Assembly (NCBI GenBank): GCA_947626065.1
Contig: CANQQT010000013.1
Location: 1-44,195, forward strand
Direction of reading: 5' to 3'
DNA length: 44,195 nucleotides
Source of the DNA: an uncultured Clostridia bacterium
GTDB lineage: Bacteria > Bacillota > Clostridia > Oscillospirales > CAG-272
A program made the translations under genes and the position numbers. Each line of letters starts with the position of its first letter. The stretch's first letter is position 1. Below, in pieces: positions 25,058 through 34,837 of the stretch. The notes beneath the pieces are model-generated. The model had not been told where the DNA came from. It saw nothing but the letters and a program-made list of their open reading frames with translations, and searched no databases.

Positions 25058-27880
25058 ATGGCGGAAAACTGGTACGACAAAAGCATCAAGCAGATTGAGG
25101 AAAGGCTCGACACCGACCTGTCCCTCGGCCTCCGAAGGGAGGCGGTGGAGAAGCGCCGGAAGGTCGACGGGCCAAACGACGTCTATCCCGTGACCCAGAC
25201 CTCCTTCCTCACCTATCTGCGCCACCTGCTTACCGATTATACTTCCATTTTAATGCTGGTGACGCTCCTCATCGCCGCGGTGTTTGAGGAGACCGAAAAC
25301 CTCCTTGCCATGTTTCTGATCACCGTTATCTACTACGGAATCAGCCTCTTTCTCTACGTCCGCTCCCAGCGGCTCCTTGAGGGAATGGGAACCTACGCGC
25401 TTCCCAACGCCAAGGTACTGCGCGGAGGGAAGCTGCGGATGATGAAGCAGCTTCAGCTGGTGCGGGGAGACGTCATTTACCTTGCGGCGGGGGATATCGT
25501 CCCCTGCGACGCACGCCTCGTCGAAAGCGAGGAGCTTGAGGTGCTGGAGGTCAGCGTGACCTCCGTCACCCACGCGGTGCGGAAGGACGCGAGCTTCATC
25601 GATTACCACGACCTCGAACCGGCGCGGCAGAAAAACATGGTCTTCGCCTCCTCCATCGTCACGAGGGGACACGGAAAGGCGGTTTGCTGTGAAATCGGGA
25701 AGGATACTCAGGTTTGCCTCTTAAAAAAGAACCTGCCGGCGGTGTCGCAGGAGCGGGCGGAGATTCTTGACCGCATTGGGAGCTTTTGCAAAAGATGGTC
25801 GCTGGTGATGACGGCGCTGATTCTCCTCCTTACCGTCGCCGATATCCTCTTCGTCCGGGACGGAGGGCGCGGGATTTTCGGGAGCTTCATGACGGGAATC
25901 TGCCTGTCGGTCGCCTCGATGAGCGAATTTTATACCGCCTTTGCCACCGTCGTTCTCGCCTGCGGAGTCTATGCCGCCGTCAATAAGCGGAAGGACGTCA
26001 ACCGAGGCGCGTTGGTGAAGAATACCGCCAAGCTGGAGGAAATCAAGAGCCTCACCTGCCTCATCGTCCCGAAGGAGGCCGCTTTCAACGTCCGGGATAT
26101 GCGCCTCGGGAAGGTCTACGCAAACGGAGATTCCTTCATCCCCGGGGAGCACGGCTATCAGAGGAACGCCTCCCGCGTCCTGCGCTACGCGCTGTTGTCC
26201 ACCGGCCTTTACGGGGCGGGGAAGCTGATTGAAAACAACCGAAGAGGCGAGAACATCTACTCACCCGAGGAGGAAGCGATTCTCAAGGCGGCGGAGGACT
26301 GCGGGGAATACAACATCGGGCTGGAAAAGCGCTATCCGCTTCTCCAGCACCTCGGGAAAAACGCCGATAACCGCTTTGAAACCTCTCTTGTTCGCTACGA
26401 AAACGGATTTTTCACGGCTCTGCGCGGGGAATATCGCGCGATTCTCCCGCTCTGCCGGTATTATACCGAGGACAGCAGAACCTACGAGATGACGCCGGAG
26501 AAGCGAAACGAATTTCAGATTGCGGCGGAACAGCTGGCGAGGGAATCCTACCGCGTGATCGCCGTCGCCTCGAAGGATACGATTTATAACAATTTAAAAA
26601 GGCTTTCCGCCTGCCAGAGCGATATGACGCTGGAGGGCTTTCTCGCCATTCGGGAGCCGACGCTTCCCGGAGCGGCGAAAAATGTCCTTCGCTGTCGAAA
26701 CGCGGGGATTAAGGTGCTGATGCTCTGTCCCGACGTCAGCGAAAGCAACGCCATCCTCGCCGATTCCCTCGGAATCGCCTCCTCCCCCGAAAAAATCGTC
26801 AGCGGGGAGGAGCTCAAAAAGATGAAAGAGGGCCTCTTCCGGGCGAATCTCGACATTTATACCGTCTATCAGGGCCTGAATCTGGCGCAGAAGCGACTGC
26901 TTGTCCGCTTCCTGCAGGAGAAGGGCGAAAAGGTGGGGGTGCTCTGCTCCGACCTTGACGAAATCATTCTGATGAAGGACGCCGACGTCGGCTTTTCCGA
27001 GAGCATCACCATTTCGGATAAGGCCGGGAAGGCCGGGATCGACCTTGTCGGAAGAAACGTGCCGGTGTTCGCCAAGGAGGTGGACGGCGCGGGGGGATAC
27101 GGCTGTGAGGCGCTGAAATTCGTCTCCGACGTCATCGTGTCGGAGGCCGACCGGGCGGGAACCGGCGGCTTCAACGCCATGGTCGACGCGATCCTCTGCT
27201 CCAAATCGGTCTATTATAACCTCTACCGGATGCTGAAATACGCCATCGTCTCCCAGACGGCAAGGCTGGCCCTCGTCATTCTCTCCATGGTCTTCGGAAT
27301 CACCGCCCTCTCCCCGGTGCAGATTCTCTTCTGCGGGCTGGCGGTCGATTTCGCCGCTCTGATCGTCATCGCCTTCGAGCGGTCGGGGCCGCCGATCCTC
27401 AAAATGCCGTCAAACGTCGGGGAAAGGCTGGACAGGCCCCTCGCCGGAAATCCGCTTTATCTGCTCCTCGGCGTCTTCTGGGCGACGGCGGCCTTCCTGT
27501 CGGTTTTTCTTATGAACCGGTACGGAATCATCGCCGACAATCAGATCTCCTGTTGCCTCTTTGTCAGCTTCATTCTGACACAGCTCGCCATGCTCAACGA
27601 GTGCAAGAGGGAGCAGAGCGTCTTTGACCGCAACGTCCGGATAAACGGAGCCTACCTCGCCATGCTCGCGGCCCTCGCGGCCTTCTTCTTCCTCGCCTTT
27701 AAAACCGAGGCCGTCGGGATGTGCTTCTCGATCAGCAACCTCTCCCTCTATGCCGTCGGAGGCGTCGCCGCTGTCCCGATTCTGATGACGCTGATTTGCG
27801 AGCTCTACAAGGCCGTGACCCAGAGTCGGAAGGGAAGCGCCGCACCGTCCGACCGGGTAAGCCGGGAGGAAGCCCATTAA
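25058..27880 (+). CDS. Degenerate P-type ATPase homologue lacking all catalytic motifs
   Basis: 940 residues, uninterrupted. The fold order is that of a P2-type cation pump: N-terminal cation-ATPase domain (about 3-50, with GLRREAVEKRRKVDGPNDV), two membrane helices, actuator domain, two more helices, P/N domains, and about six C-terminal helices (about 715-925). Key residues are gone. TGES reads TSVT (168-171), so the dephosphorylation glutamate is Val170. PEGL in helix 4 reads SEFY (289-292). The phosphorylated aspartate of DKTGT is Pro338 (PKEAA). KGAPE reads RGEYR. The TGD of motif MxTGD reads CPD (557-559). GDGxND reads CSDLDE (630-635). It cannot form the phospho-intermediate, so ion pumping is not expected; a regulatory, scaffold or sensor role is more likely. 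Starts 24 bases after clpE with GGGGGAG upstream, so probably co-transcribed. Terminated at 27896-27935. Confidence 0.85.
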   Translation: MAENWYDKSIKQIEERLDTDLSLGLRREAVEKRRKVDGPNDVYPVTQTSFLTYLRHLLTDYTSILMLVTLLIAAVFEETENLLAMFLITVIYYGISLFLYVRSQRLLEGMGTYALPNAKVLRGGKLRMMKQLQLVRGDVIYLAAGDIVPCDARLVESEELEVLEVSVTSVTHAVRKDASFIDYHDLEPARQKNMVFASSIVTRGHGKAVCCEIGKDTQVCLLKKNLPAVSQERAEILDRIGSFCKRWSLVMTALILLLTVADILFVRDGGRGIFGSFMTGICLSVASMSEFYTAFATVVLACGVYAAVNKRKDVNRGALVKNTAKLEEIKSLTCLIVPKEAAFNVRDMRLGKVYANGDSFIPGEHGYQRNASRVLRYALLSTGLYGAGKLIENNRRGENIYSPEEEAILKAAEDCGEYNIGLEKRYPLLQHLGKNADNRFETSLVRYENGFFTALRGEYRAILPLCRYYTEDSRTYEMTPEKRNEFQIAAEQLARESYRVIAVASKDTIYNNLKRLSACQSDMTLEGFLAIREPTLPGAAKNVLRCRNAGIKVLMLCPDVSESNAILADSLGIASSPEKIVSGEELKKMKEGLFRANLDIYTVYQGLNLAQKRLLVRFLQEKGEKVGVLCSDLDEIILMKDADVGFSESITISDKAGKAGIDLVGRNVPVFAKEVDGAGGYGCEALKFVSDVIVSEADRAGTGGFNAMVDAILCSKSVYYNLYRMLKYAIVSQTARLALVILSMVFGITALSPVQILFCGLAVDFAALIVIAFERSGPPILKMPSNVGERLDRPLAGNPLYLLLGVFWATAAFLSVFLMNRYGIIADNQISCCLFVSFILTQLAMLNECKREQSVFDRNVRINGAYLAMLAALAAFFFLAFKTEAVGMCFSISNLSLYAVGGVAAVPILMTLICELYKAVTQSRKGSAAPSDRVSREEAH

Positions 27881-27895
27881 AATCCGAAAGCGCCA

Positions 27896-27935
27896 GCCGC
27901 GCGAGCGAGAAAAACGCTTGCGCGGCAGTCTTTTT
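27896..27935 (+). terminator. Rho-independent terminator after the pseudo-ATPase gene
   Basis: 12-bp stem with one G-T pair (27896-27907 with 27915-27926), loop AGAAAAA, then AGTCTTTTT. Confidence 0.9.
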
Positions 27936-28220
27936 GGAGAAACGCCGGAGGTATGAATAATTTTCCATTGATAGGTGCCCGTTGACGTGGCCACCCCGTG
28001 AACACGCGCCGAGAGCCCCGCACGCCAGAGCCGTCCCCGAGAGACACGCACCGGAAACCACCCCCGAGAGCCGTACCCGAGAGGCCAACTCTCGGAAGGC
28101 CCGCTCCGGGAAGCCCCTCCCGCATGGCCGCACCGCCAACACCTGTCCCAAGCGCACAAAAAATTCACCGGGAACAGGCTGAAAATTCACAGCTTCCGTG
28201 AAATTTGTTCATGAAAAAGC
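27936..28220. other. Intergenic region with short imperfect repeats
   Basis: No gene recognised. GC-rich. The string CCGAGAG recurs at 28009, 28037, 28064 and 28077, and AGAGCCGTMCCCGAGAG occurs twice (28027-28043 and 28067-28083). Nothing suggests a protein. Confidence 0.45.
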
Positions 28221-28249
28221 TTGACGTTGAAAAGGAAATGTGGTATAAT
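28221..28249 (+). promoter_or_regulatory. Promoter of the ATP synthase operon
   Basis: TTGACG (28221-28226) and TATAAT (28244-28249), 17-bp spacer, TGG before the -10. The atpI start is 57 bases downstream. Confidence 0.9.
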
Positions 28250-28305
28250 CTCTTATTATTGAAAAAATACCGTGCGATTCGTCGGAAAAGAAGGGAGAAA
28301 GCAAG

Positions 28306-28575
28306 ATGCTGCTGAAAATCCTCGGAGCGCTCTTCGGCCTTGCCGTCGGAGTGTCCGAATACCTGCTGCTCTCCTGCCTGACCGAACGGATGACCGGCGT
28401 CAAAAAGGGAAAAATCCTCCCCTTTGTCGCGGCGAAGCTTGGCATTTATCTGCTGGCCGTTTTCACGCTCTTCTTTTTCTTTCGCGAGGTGCCCCTCTTC
28501 TGCGCCCTCGGCTACGGCGCGGGAATGATGCTGACGGCGCTTGCCGTCTTCGCCCTCCGGATGAACAAAAAGTAA
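28306..28575 (+). CDS. atpI: ATP synthase subunit I-like small membrane protein
   Basis: 89 residues with three hydrophobic segments (about 2-22, 42-60 and 64-84) and a basic end (RMNKK). It sits first in the operon directly before atpB, the position of AtpI, which assists c-ring assembly in other bacteria. Sequence similarity to AtpI is weak by eye, so position is the main argument. ATG 28306 follows AAGGGAG. Confidence 0.7.
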   Translation: MLLKILGALFGLAVGVSEYLLLSCLTERMTGVKKGKILPFVAAKLGIYLLAVFTLFFFFREVPLFCALGYGAGMMLTALAVFALRMNKK

Positions 28576-28578
28576 GAG

Positions 28579-28845
28579 GGAAACGCGCAGAACGCCGGAA
28601 GGGAAGCGTACAGAACGCCGACTGGAAGCGCCAAGCGTCAGACGTGAAACGTGCAAAACGCCGACCGGAAGCGCAAAAAAACCGGATGGGAAGTGCGCAG
28701 AACACCGACGGAAAGCGCGTGGAAAACCGGAGAGGAAGCGCAAGAACGCCGGACGGGAAACGCACGAAACGCCGACCGAAAGTGCAAGCACACCAGACGG
28801 GAAGCGCGTAGAACGCCGTGCGAGAAGCGCACAAGCCAAAGACCG
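28579..28845 (+). repeat. 12-unit degenerate 22-bp tandem array between atpI and atpB
   Basis: Unit starts at 28579, 28602, 28624, 28645, 28667, 28689, 28711, 28734, 28756, 28778, 28800 and 28823; spacing 21-23, mostly 22. Approximate consensus GGAAGCGCRNAGAACGCCGACG: purine-rich first half, GCCG second half. It fills nearly the whole 338-base atpI-atpB gap. Period near two DNA helical turns. Open frames across it (including a 179-codon one from 28272) change composition with the repeat and lack a ribosome binding site, so are not counted as genes. Confidence 0.85.
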
Positions 28846-28913
28846 GCGGCCAAACTCTTTAAAATAGAACCTTTTTCTCCGGCGGAAGCCGGAACGATAG
28901 GGGATGAACGAAA

Positions 28914-29807
28914 ATGGGTACAATCGATATTATCAAGTTAGCGGCGTCAGCCCTGCTTTCGGCTGGAGCGCTGATCGGCTTTCTCGTCCTTCGCGCCAAG
29001 GCCGCGGCTGAGCCGGACAACAAAAAAATCAAAAAACGAAAAAAGCTCTTTTTCTTCCTCGTGATCGCGGCGGCGTGGTTCTTTACCGGCACCGTCCTCC
29101 ATATTCTCATTGGCGGATCGAAGGGAATCGTCGTCGAATTTGAGATGTTCCCGGAACGGATCACCCTCTTCGGTGTCTCCTTCGCCATAACGTCGGTGAT
29201 CATGTGGGGCGTGACCGGCGTCGTGCTGATTTTAGCTCTCCTCTTCCGGCTGTTCGCCGTCCCGAAATTCAAGGTCGACGCCCCCACCGGGATTCAGAAC
29301 GTCTTTGAAATTGCGGTGGAGTTCGTCGAAAATCACACGAAGACCAACGTACACGGCAAAACCGGAAGCCTCAGCTGTTACCTCTTCTCCCTCGCCATCC
29401 TGATGTTCGGCTGCGCCTGTGCCGAGCTGTTCGGCCTACGGGCGCCGACCTCCGATATCGCCGTCACCTTCTCGATGAGCCTGATCACCTTCTTCCTCAT
29501 CAACTGGTACGGAATCAAAAACAAGAGGGTTTCGGGGAGACTAAAGGGGCTTGCTTCCCCCTCGCCGGTCATTTTCCCGATGCGGATTGTCTCGGACGTC
29601 GCGGTGCCGGTCTCCCTCGCCTGCCGGCTCTTCGGAAATATGCTGGGCGGAATGATCGTTATGGAGCTTTTGAAGGGAGCGGCGGGAGGCTACGCCTTCG
29701 GAATCGCGCCGGTCGCCGGACTCTATTTCAACCTTTTCCACCCGCTGATTCAAATCTACATTTTCGTCACGCTTTCCCTGACCTTCATCAATGAGGCGTG
29801 CGAATAA
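28914..29807 (+). CDS. atpB: ATP synthase F0 subunit a
   Basis: 297-residue membrane protein forming the ion half-channels. The essential arginine lies in LACRLFGNMLGG and the last helix is FHPLIQIYIFVTLSL. The N-terminus has two extra hydrophobic segments (about 5-25 and 42-65) with a very basic loop (KKIKKRKK) between, longer than in many bacteria. ATG 28914 follows AGGGGAT. Confidence 0.93.
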   Translation: MGTIDIIKLAASALLSAGALIGFLVLRAKAAAEPDNKKIKKRKKLFFFLVIAAAWFFTGTVLHILIGGSKGIVVEFEMFPERITLFGVSFAITSVIMWGVTGVVLILALLFRLFAVPKFKVDAPTGIQNVFEIAVEFVENHTKTNVHGKTGSLSCYLFSLAILMFGCACAELFGLRAPTSDIAVTFSMSLITFFLINWYGIKNKRVSGRLKGLASPSPVIFPMRIVSDVAVPVSLACRLFGNMLGGMIVMELLKGAAGGYAFGIAPVAGLYFNLFHPLIQIYIFVTLSLTFINEACE

Positions 29808-29863
29808 AGTATAAAAATCCAACGAAAGGCGCGTACCACGGTACGCGGTTCAGGTAAACAACA

Positions 29864-30076
29864 ATGACAGCAATCGGTGCAGCGCTTGCGCTTCTTCCCG
29901 CGCTCGGAGCGGGTATCATGATGGGATTTGCGACCGCCAAGGCGACGGAGGCGGTGGCACGGCAGCCGGAGGCGTCGGGAAAAATCAACTCGATTCTGCT
30001 GATGGGCCTTGCCCTTGCCGAATCGACGGCGATTTACGCCTTCGTTATCGCGCTGATCATCGCAACCAAAATCTGA
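29864..30076 (+). CDS. atpE: ATP synthase F0 subunit c
   Basis: 70-residue hairpin of two membrane helices joined by the polar loop ARQPEA. The ion-binding Glu53 is followed by Ser54 and Thr55, with Tyr58 one turn on; this EST..Y pattern is found in Na+-translocating c subunits. The helix-1 glutamine that completes the Na+ site there is Met20 here, so ion choice (H+ or Na+) is unclear. Confidence 0.95.
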   Translation: MTAIGAALALLPALGAGIMMGFATAKATEAVARQPEASGKINSILLMGLALAESTAIYAFVIALIIATKI

Positions 30077-30120
30077 GACGGGGGAATTTTCTCCCGGACA
30101 GCCAAAAGGAGGGGAAGTCG

Positions 30121-30630
30121 TTGGACGGTCTTGACCTGTCAAACATACCCTTTGATTTAATCATCAATATTCTGAACATCGCCGTCTTCTATCTGATTAT
30201 CCGGTGCCTTGTCTATAAGCCGGTAAAGAAATTCCTGAGCGCAAGAAAAGAGAAGCTTGCGCAGGAGCAGGAAGCGCTCAAGGCCGCCGAGGCCGAGGCG
30301 GAGGGCGAAAAGGCGAAGTACGAGGCGCTCCTTGCCGAAAGCGAAAAGCAAAGCCGCGAGCTACTCAGTAAGAGCCGGGAGGAGGCCGACCGGAAGGCCG
30401 CCGAAATCCTTGACGCCGCCCGTGCCGACGCCGCGAAGATGCTGGCCGACGCAAACGCAGGAATTGCCGCGCGGGAAAAGGAAGCGCTCGGAACAATGCA
30501 GGACGACGTGGTCGAGCTTTCGGTAAACATCGCCTCCAAGCTGATTTCCCGCAACATCGACAGCGAGGACAACCGCCGTCTGGCCTCCGACTTCTTCGAG
30601 AAGGAGCTGGGCGGAATGCGCCGCGGATGA
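30121..30630 (+). CDS. atpF: ATP synthase F0 subunit b
   Basis: 169 residues: one N-terminal membrane helix (about 10-30) and a long charged coiled coil (about 40-150) forming the peripheral stalk. TTG start at 30121 behind AAAGGAGGGG. Its stop is followed by three codons and then the atpH start in the same frame. Confidence 0.93.
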   Translation: MDGLDLSNIPFDLIINILNIAVFYLIIRCLVYKPVKKFLSARKEKLAQEQEALKAAEAEAEGEKAKYEALLAESEKQSRELLSKSREEADRKAAEILDAARADAAKMLADANAGIAAREKEALGTMQDDVVELSVNIASKLISRNIDSEDNRRLASDFFEKELGGMRRG

Positions 30631-30639
30631 GGAGATGCC

Positions 30640-30861
30640 ATGAAAAGAGCGAAACTTCAGCTTCCGCCCGGAACCGACCGGGAGACGGCGGAGTATATCA
30701 TCCGCTCCTTCGAGGAGCTGTTCGGCCGCAGTCTGGATTTTGACGTGACGGAGGATTCCTCTCTTCTCGGGGGATTTGTTGCCGAAATCGACGACAGCAT
30801 CTTCGATTCCTCCCTGTCCTCCAAGCTGGAAGAGCTCCGGAAGCATATGCTGAGGGGCTAA
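30640..30861 (+). CDS. atpH: Half-length ATP synthase delta subunit (C-terminal domain only)
   Basis: 73 residues in the atpH position, against about 175-180 for the usual subunit. It matches only the C-terminal half: a helix, FGRSLDFDV strand, LLGGF (the LIGG motif of the family) and IDDSIFDSSL, then the final helix LEELRKHM. The N-terminal six-helix domain that caps the alpha subunits is absent, and no upstream coding sequence could supply it since atpF lies directly before. ATG 30640 follows GAGGAG. The remaining domain normally binds subunit b. Confidence 0.82.
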   Translation: MKRAKLQLPPGTDRETAEYIIRSFEELFGRSLDFDVTEDSSLLGGFVAEIDDSIFDSSLSSKLEELRKHMLRG

Positions 30862-30907
30862 AGGAGAGCGCGTCTCTTCACGTTACCGAAGGAAGGAGTG
30901 GGATTGG

Positions 30908-32416
30908 ATGGAATTTGTGACGGAATCCCTCAATGACATACTGAAAAAAAGAGTCGAAGAATTCACCCCGAGCGGTTTTGTCACGACCTGCGGCGCGGTG
31001 ACCAAGGTCAGCGACGGCGTGGCGCGGGTCGACAATCTGCCCGGATGCTGTTACGGCGAGCTTCTCCGCTTTGGAAACGGCGTGTGGGGCATCGCCCTCG
31101 ACCTTGAGGAAAACGGCGTGGGAGCGGTGCTTCTGAACGCCGGGGCGGCGGTGAATATCGGGGACAACGTGAGCGGAACCGGGCATCCCGTCGATACGCC
31201 GGTCTCGGAAAACGTCATCGGACGGGTTCTCAGCCCGATAGGTGCCCCGCTTGACGGGAAGCCCTTCAAGCCCAAGGCCTATGCGCCGATGGAAAAGCCG
31301 GCCCCCGCCATCCTTGCCCGGAAGCCGGTCTGTCGGCCGCTTGTCACCGGCATTCTGCCGATTGACAGCATGATTCCGATCGGAAAAGGGCAGAGAGAGC
31401 TGATCATCGGTGACCGCCAGACCGGGAAAACGACGCTGGCCGTCGATACGATTCTCAATCAGGCCGATAAAAACGTCATCTGCATTTACTGCGCCATCGG
31501 GCAGAAGGCCTCCACCGTCTCCTCCGTCGTCATGACGCTGAGCAAGGCCGGAGCGATGAAGTATACGGCGGTCGTCGCCGCGACGGCGGCCGACAGCCCG
31601 GCGATGCAGTATCTGGCCCCTTATGCCGCCTGTTCGATGGCGGAATGGTTCATGGAGCAGGGCCGCGACGTCCTCGTCGTCTACGACGACCTGTCGAAGC
31701 ACGCCGTCGCCTACCGCACCATGTCGTTGCTTCTCCATCGGCCGCCCGGGCGTGAGGCCTACCCCGGCGACGTCTTTTATCTGCATTCCCGTCTGCTCGA
31801 GCGCTCGGCCTGCATGGCCGACAGTGAGGGCGGAGGAACGATGACGGCGCTGCCTATCATCGAAACGACGGGGGGAAACATTTCCGCCTATATCCCCACC
31901 AACGTGATTTCCATCACCGACGGACAGATTTATCTCGAAGCGGAGCTGTTTCATTCCGGCATTCGACCGGCCATCAACAACGGCCTGTCGGTCTCCCGTG
32001 TCGGACGGGCCGCCCAGTATAAGGCGATGCAGAAGGTGTCGGGACTGCTCCGGATCGAGCTTGCCCAATATAAGGAAATGGCGATTTTCGCCCGCTTCGG
32101 CTCCGATCTCGATGCCGGAACCCGGCAGACGCTGGAGCGCGGGGAAAAGCTGACGGCGCTCTTCAATCAGGATAAAAACAAGCCCTATTCCCTCGGAGAG
32201 GAGACGGCGCTTCTTCTCGCCTTCCGGGACGGCGCCTTTGACGGCGTTCCCCCCAAGGAGATGAAAAAGCGGATTCCCGAGCTGCTCCAGTACCTGAAAT
32301 CGGTCTGCCCGGAATTTTTCTCTCATATCGAACGGAGGCACGACTTCGACTCCGAAACCGAGGAGACGATGAAGGGGCATTTCGGAAGGTGGGCTGAGCT
32401 CGTTGAATCCCGCTGA
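30908..32416 (+). CDS. atpA: ATP synthase F1 subunit alpha
   Basis: 502 residues, normal length. Walker A GDRQTGKTT (168-176); an ordinary N-terminal helix (about 3-18) where delta normally docks; the signature PAINNGLSVSRVG near residue 355. ATG 30908 follows GAAGGAAGGAG. The end overlaps atpG by 14 bases. Confidence 0.96.
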   Translation: MEFVTESLNDILKKRVEEFTPSGFVTTCGAVTKVSDGVARVDNLPGCCYGELLRFGNGVWGIALDLEENGVGAVLLNAGAAVNIGDNVSGTGHPVDTPVSENVIGRVLSPIGAPLDGKPFKPKAYAPMEKPAPAILARKPVCRPLVTGILPIDSMIPIGKGQRELIIGDRQTGKTTLAVDTILNQADKNVICIYCAIGQKASTVSSVVMTLSKAGAMKYTAVVAATAADSPAMQYLAPYAACSMAEWFMEQGRDVLVVYDDLSKHAVAYRTMSLLLHRPPGREAYPGDVFYLHSRLLERSACMADSEGGGTMTALPIIETTGGNISAYIPTNVISITDGQIYLEAELFHSGIRPAINNGLSVSRVGRAAQYKAMQKVSGLLRIELAQYKEMAIFARFGSDLDAGTRQTLERGEKLTALFNQDKNKPYSLGEETALLLAFRDGAFDGVPPKEMKKRIPELLQYLKSVCPEFFSHIERRHDFDSETEETMKGHFGRWAELVESR

Positions 32417-33287
32417 AATCAAGGACCATATCCGGGCCATCGAGCAGACCCGGCAGATCACAAACGCGATGTATCTTCTTTCGACCTCCCGGATGCGGAA
32501 GACGATGAAGATGATCGATTATAACGTCAGCTATATGGTGCGGCTCCGCGCGACGATGAAGGACATCTTCCTTCATACCGAAATCCCGGTCAATCATCCC
32601 TATCTGAACGGCCATCCCGAGGTGAAAAGCTCCCTTTTCATCGTGATTTCGGGGGATAAGGGCCTGTGCGGAAGCTATCACAGCAGCCTCTTTTCCTTCA
32701 CGGAGGAGAAGCTGAGGAAGCACGCCTCCGCCAACAGCCGGATCGGCGTCATCGGCATCGCCGCCGAGGAATATTTCCGCCACGGAGGCGTCGAGCCCGA
32801 CTACTCATGGCGGGGCGTGATTCAGAAGCCGACGCTCTATCAGGTGCGGATAATCACCGACACGGTGCTGGAGGAATATCAGGCCGGGCGGCTGGATAAG
32901 GTCTACGTCATTTATACCCACTACGAAAACGCCACGCTGCAGGAGCCGACGATGATCAAGTTGCTTCCCCTGTCGGTCGAAAACCTGAAGGACGTCGGCG
33001 TGGAATACCATTACCGCGGCGATATGCTCTTCGATCCCTCCCCCGAGACGGTCTTCGAGCGGGTCGTGCCGCAGTTCATCGTCGCCTCGCTCTTCAACGC
33101 CATCACGCAGTCGTCGATTTCGGAGCACGCGGCGCGCATGAACGCCATGCAGACCGCCACGCAGAACGCCGACGAGATGATTGCGAGATTGCAGGCCGAG
33201 TATAACGCCGGACGGCAGCTGGCCATCACGAACGAGCTGTCGGAAATTGCCGCCGCCGCGCAGACCGTGGCCGAGAAGGCGATTTGA
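32403..33287 (+). CDS. atpG: ATP synthase F1 subunit gamma
   Basis: 294-residue rotor shaft: N-terminal helix with IRAIEQTRQITNAM, a Rossmann-like middle with SGDKGLCGSYH, and C-terminal helix with MNAMQTATQNADEMI. TTG start at 32403 inside the end of atpA, with GGTGGGCTGAG upstream. The 119 bases before atpD contain no gene. Confidence 0.95.
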   Translation: MNPAEIKDHIRAIEQTRQITNAMYLLSTSRMRKTMKMIDYNVSYMVRLRATMKDIFLHTEIPVNHPYLNGHPEVKSSLFIVISGDKGLCGSYHSSLFSFTEEKLRKHASANSRIGVIGIAAEEYFRHGGVEPDYSWRGVIQKPTLYQVRIITDTVLEEYQAGRLDKVYVIYTHYENATLQEPTMIKLLPLSVENLKDVGVEYHYRGDMLFDPSPETVFERVVPQFIVASLFNAITQSSISEHAARMNAMQTATQNADEMIARLQAEYNAGRQLAITNELSEIAAAAQTVAEKAI

Positions 33288-33394
33288 TTTTTCCCGCCGA
33301 AGCGGGTCCGCGCTTTGAGGATTGCGTACCCGTGAAAATGGCGGAGAAAAGGGACGGGAAGGGAAGACCGGAGCTTTCGGCCTTTCTTGCATAG

Positions 33395-34795
<1,401 letters not shown>

Positions 34796-34837
34796 GGCCT
34801 AAAGAAAATTATTCTCAGTGAGCAAGGGGTGAGCATT

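Noticed and set aside
28272-28811. 179-codon open frame across atpI and the 22-bp array
   Set aside because: No ribosome binding site; its repetitive Lys/Arg content simply follows the DNA repeats, and atpI in another frame has a good start.
28579-28845. CRISPR array
   Set aside because: Units abut without unique spacers and are degenerate; no cas gene is present.
34829-34837. Earlier GTG start of atpC
   Set aside because: It overlaps the best Shine-Dalgarno sequence, which serves GTG 34838.
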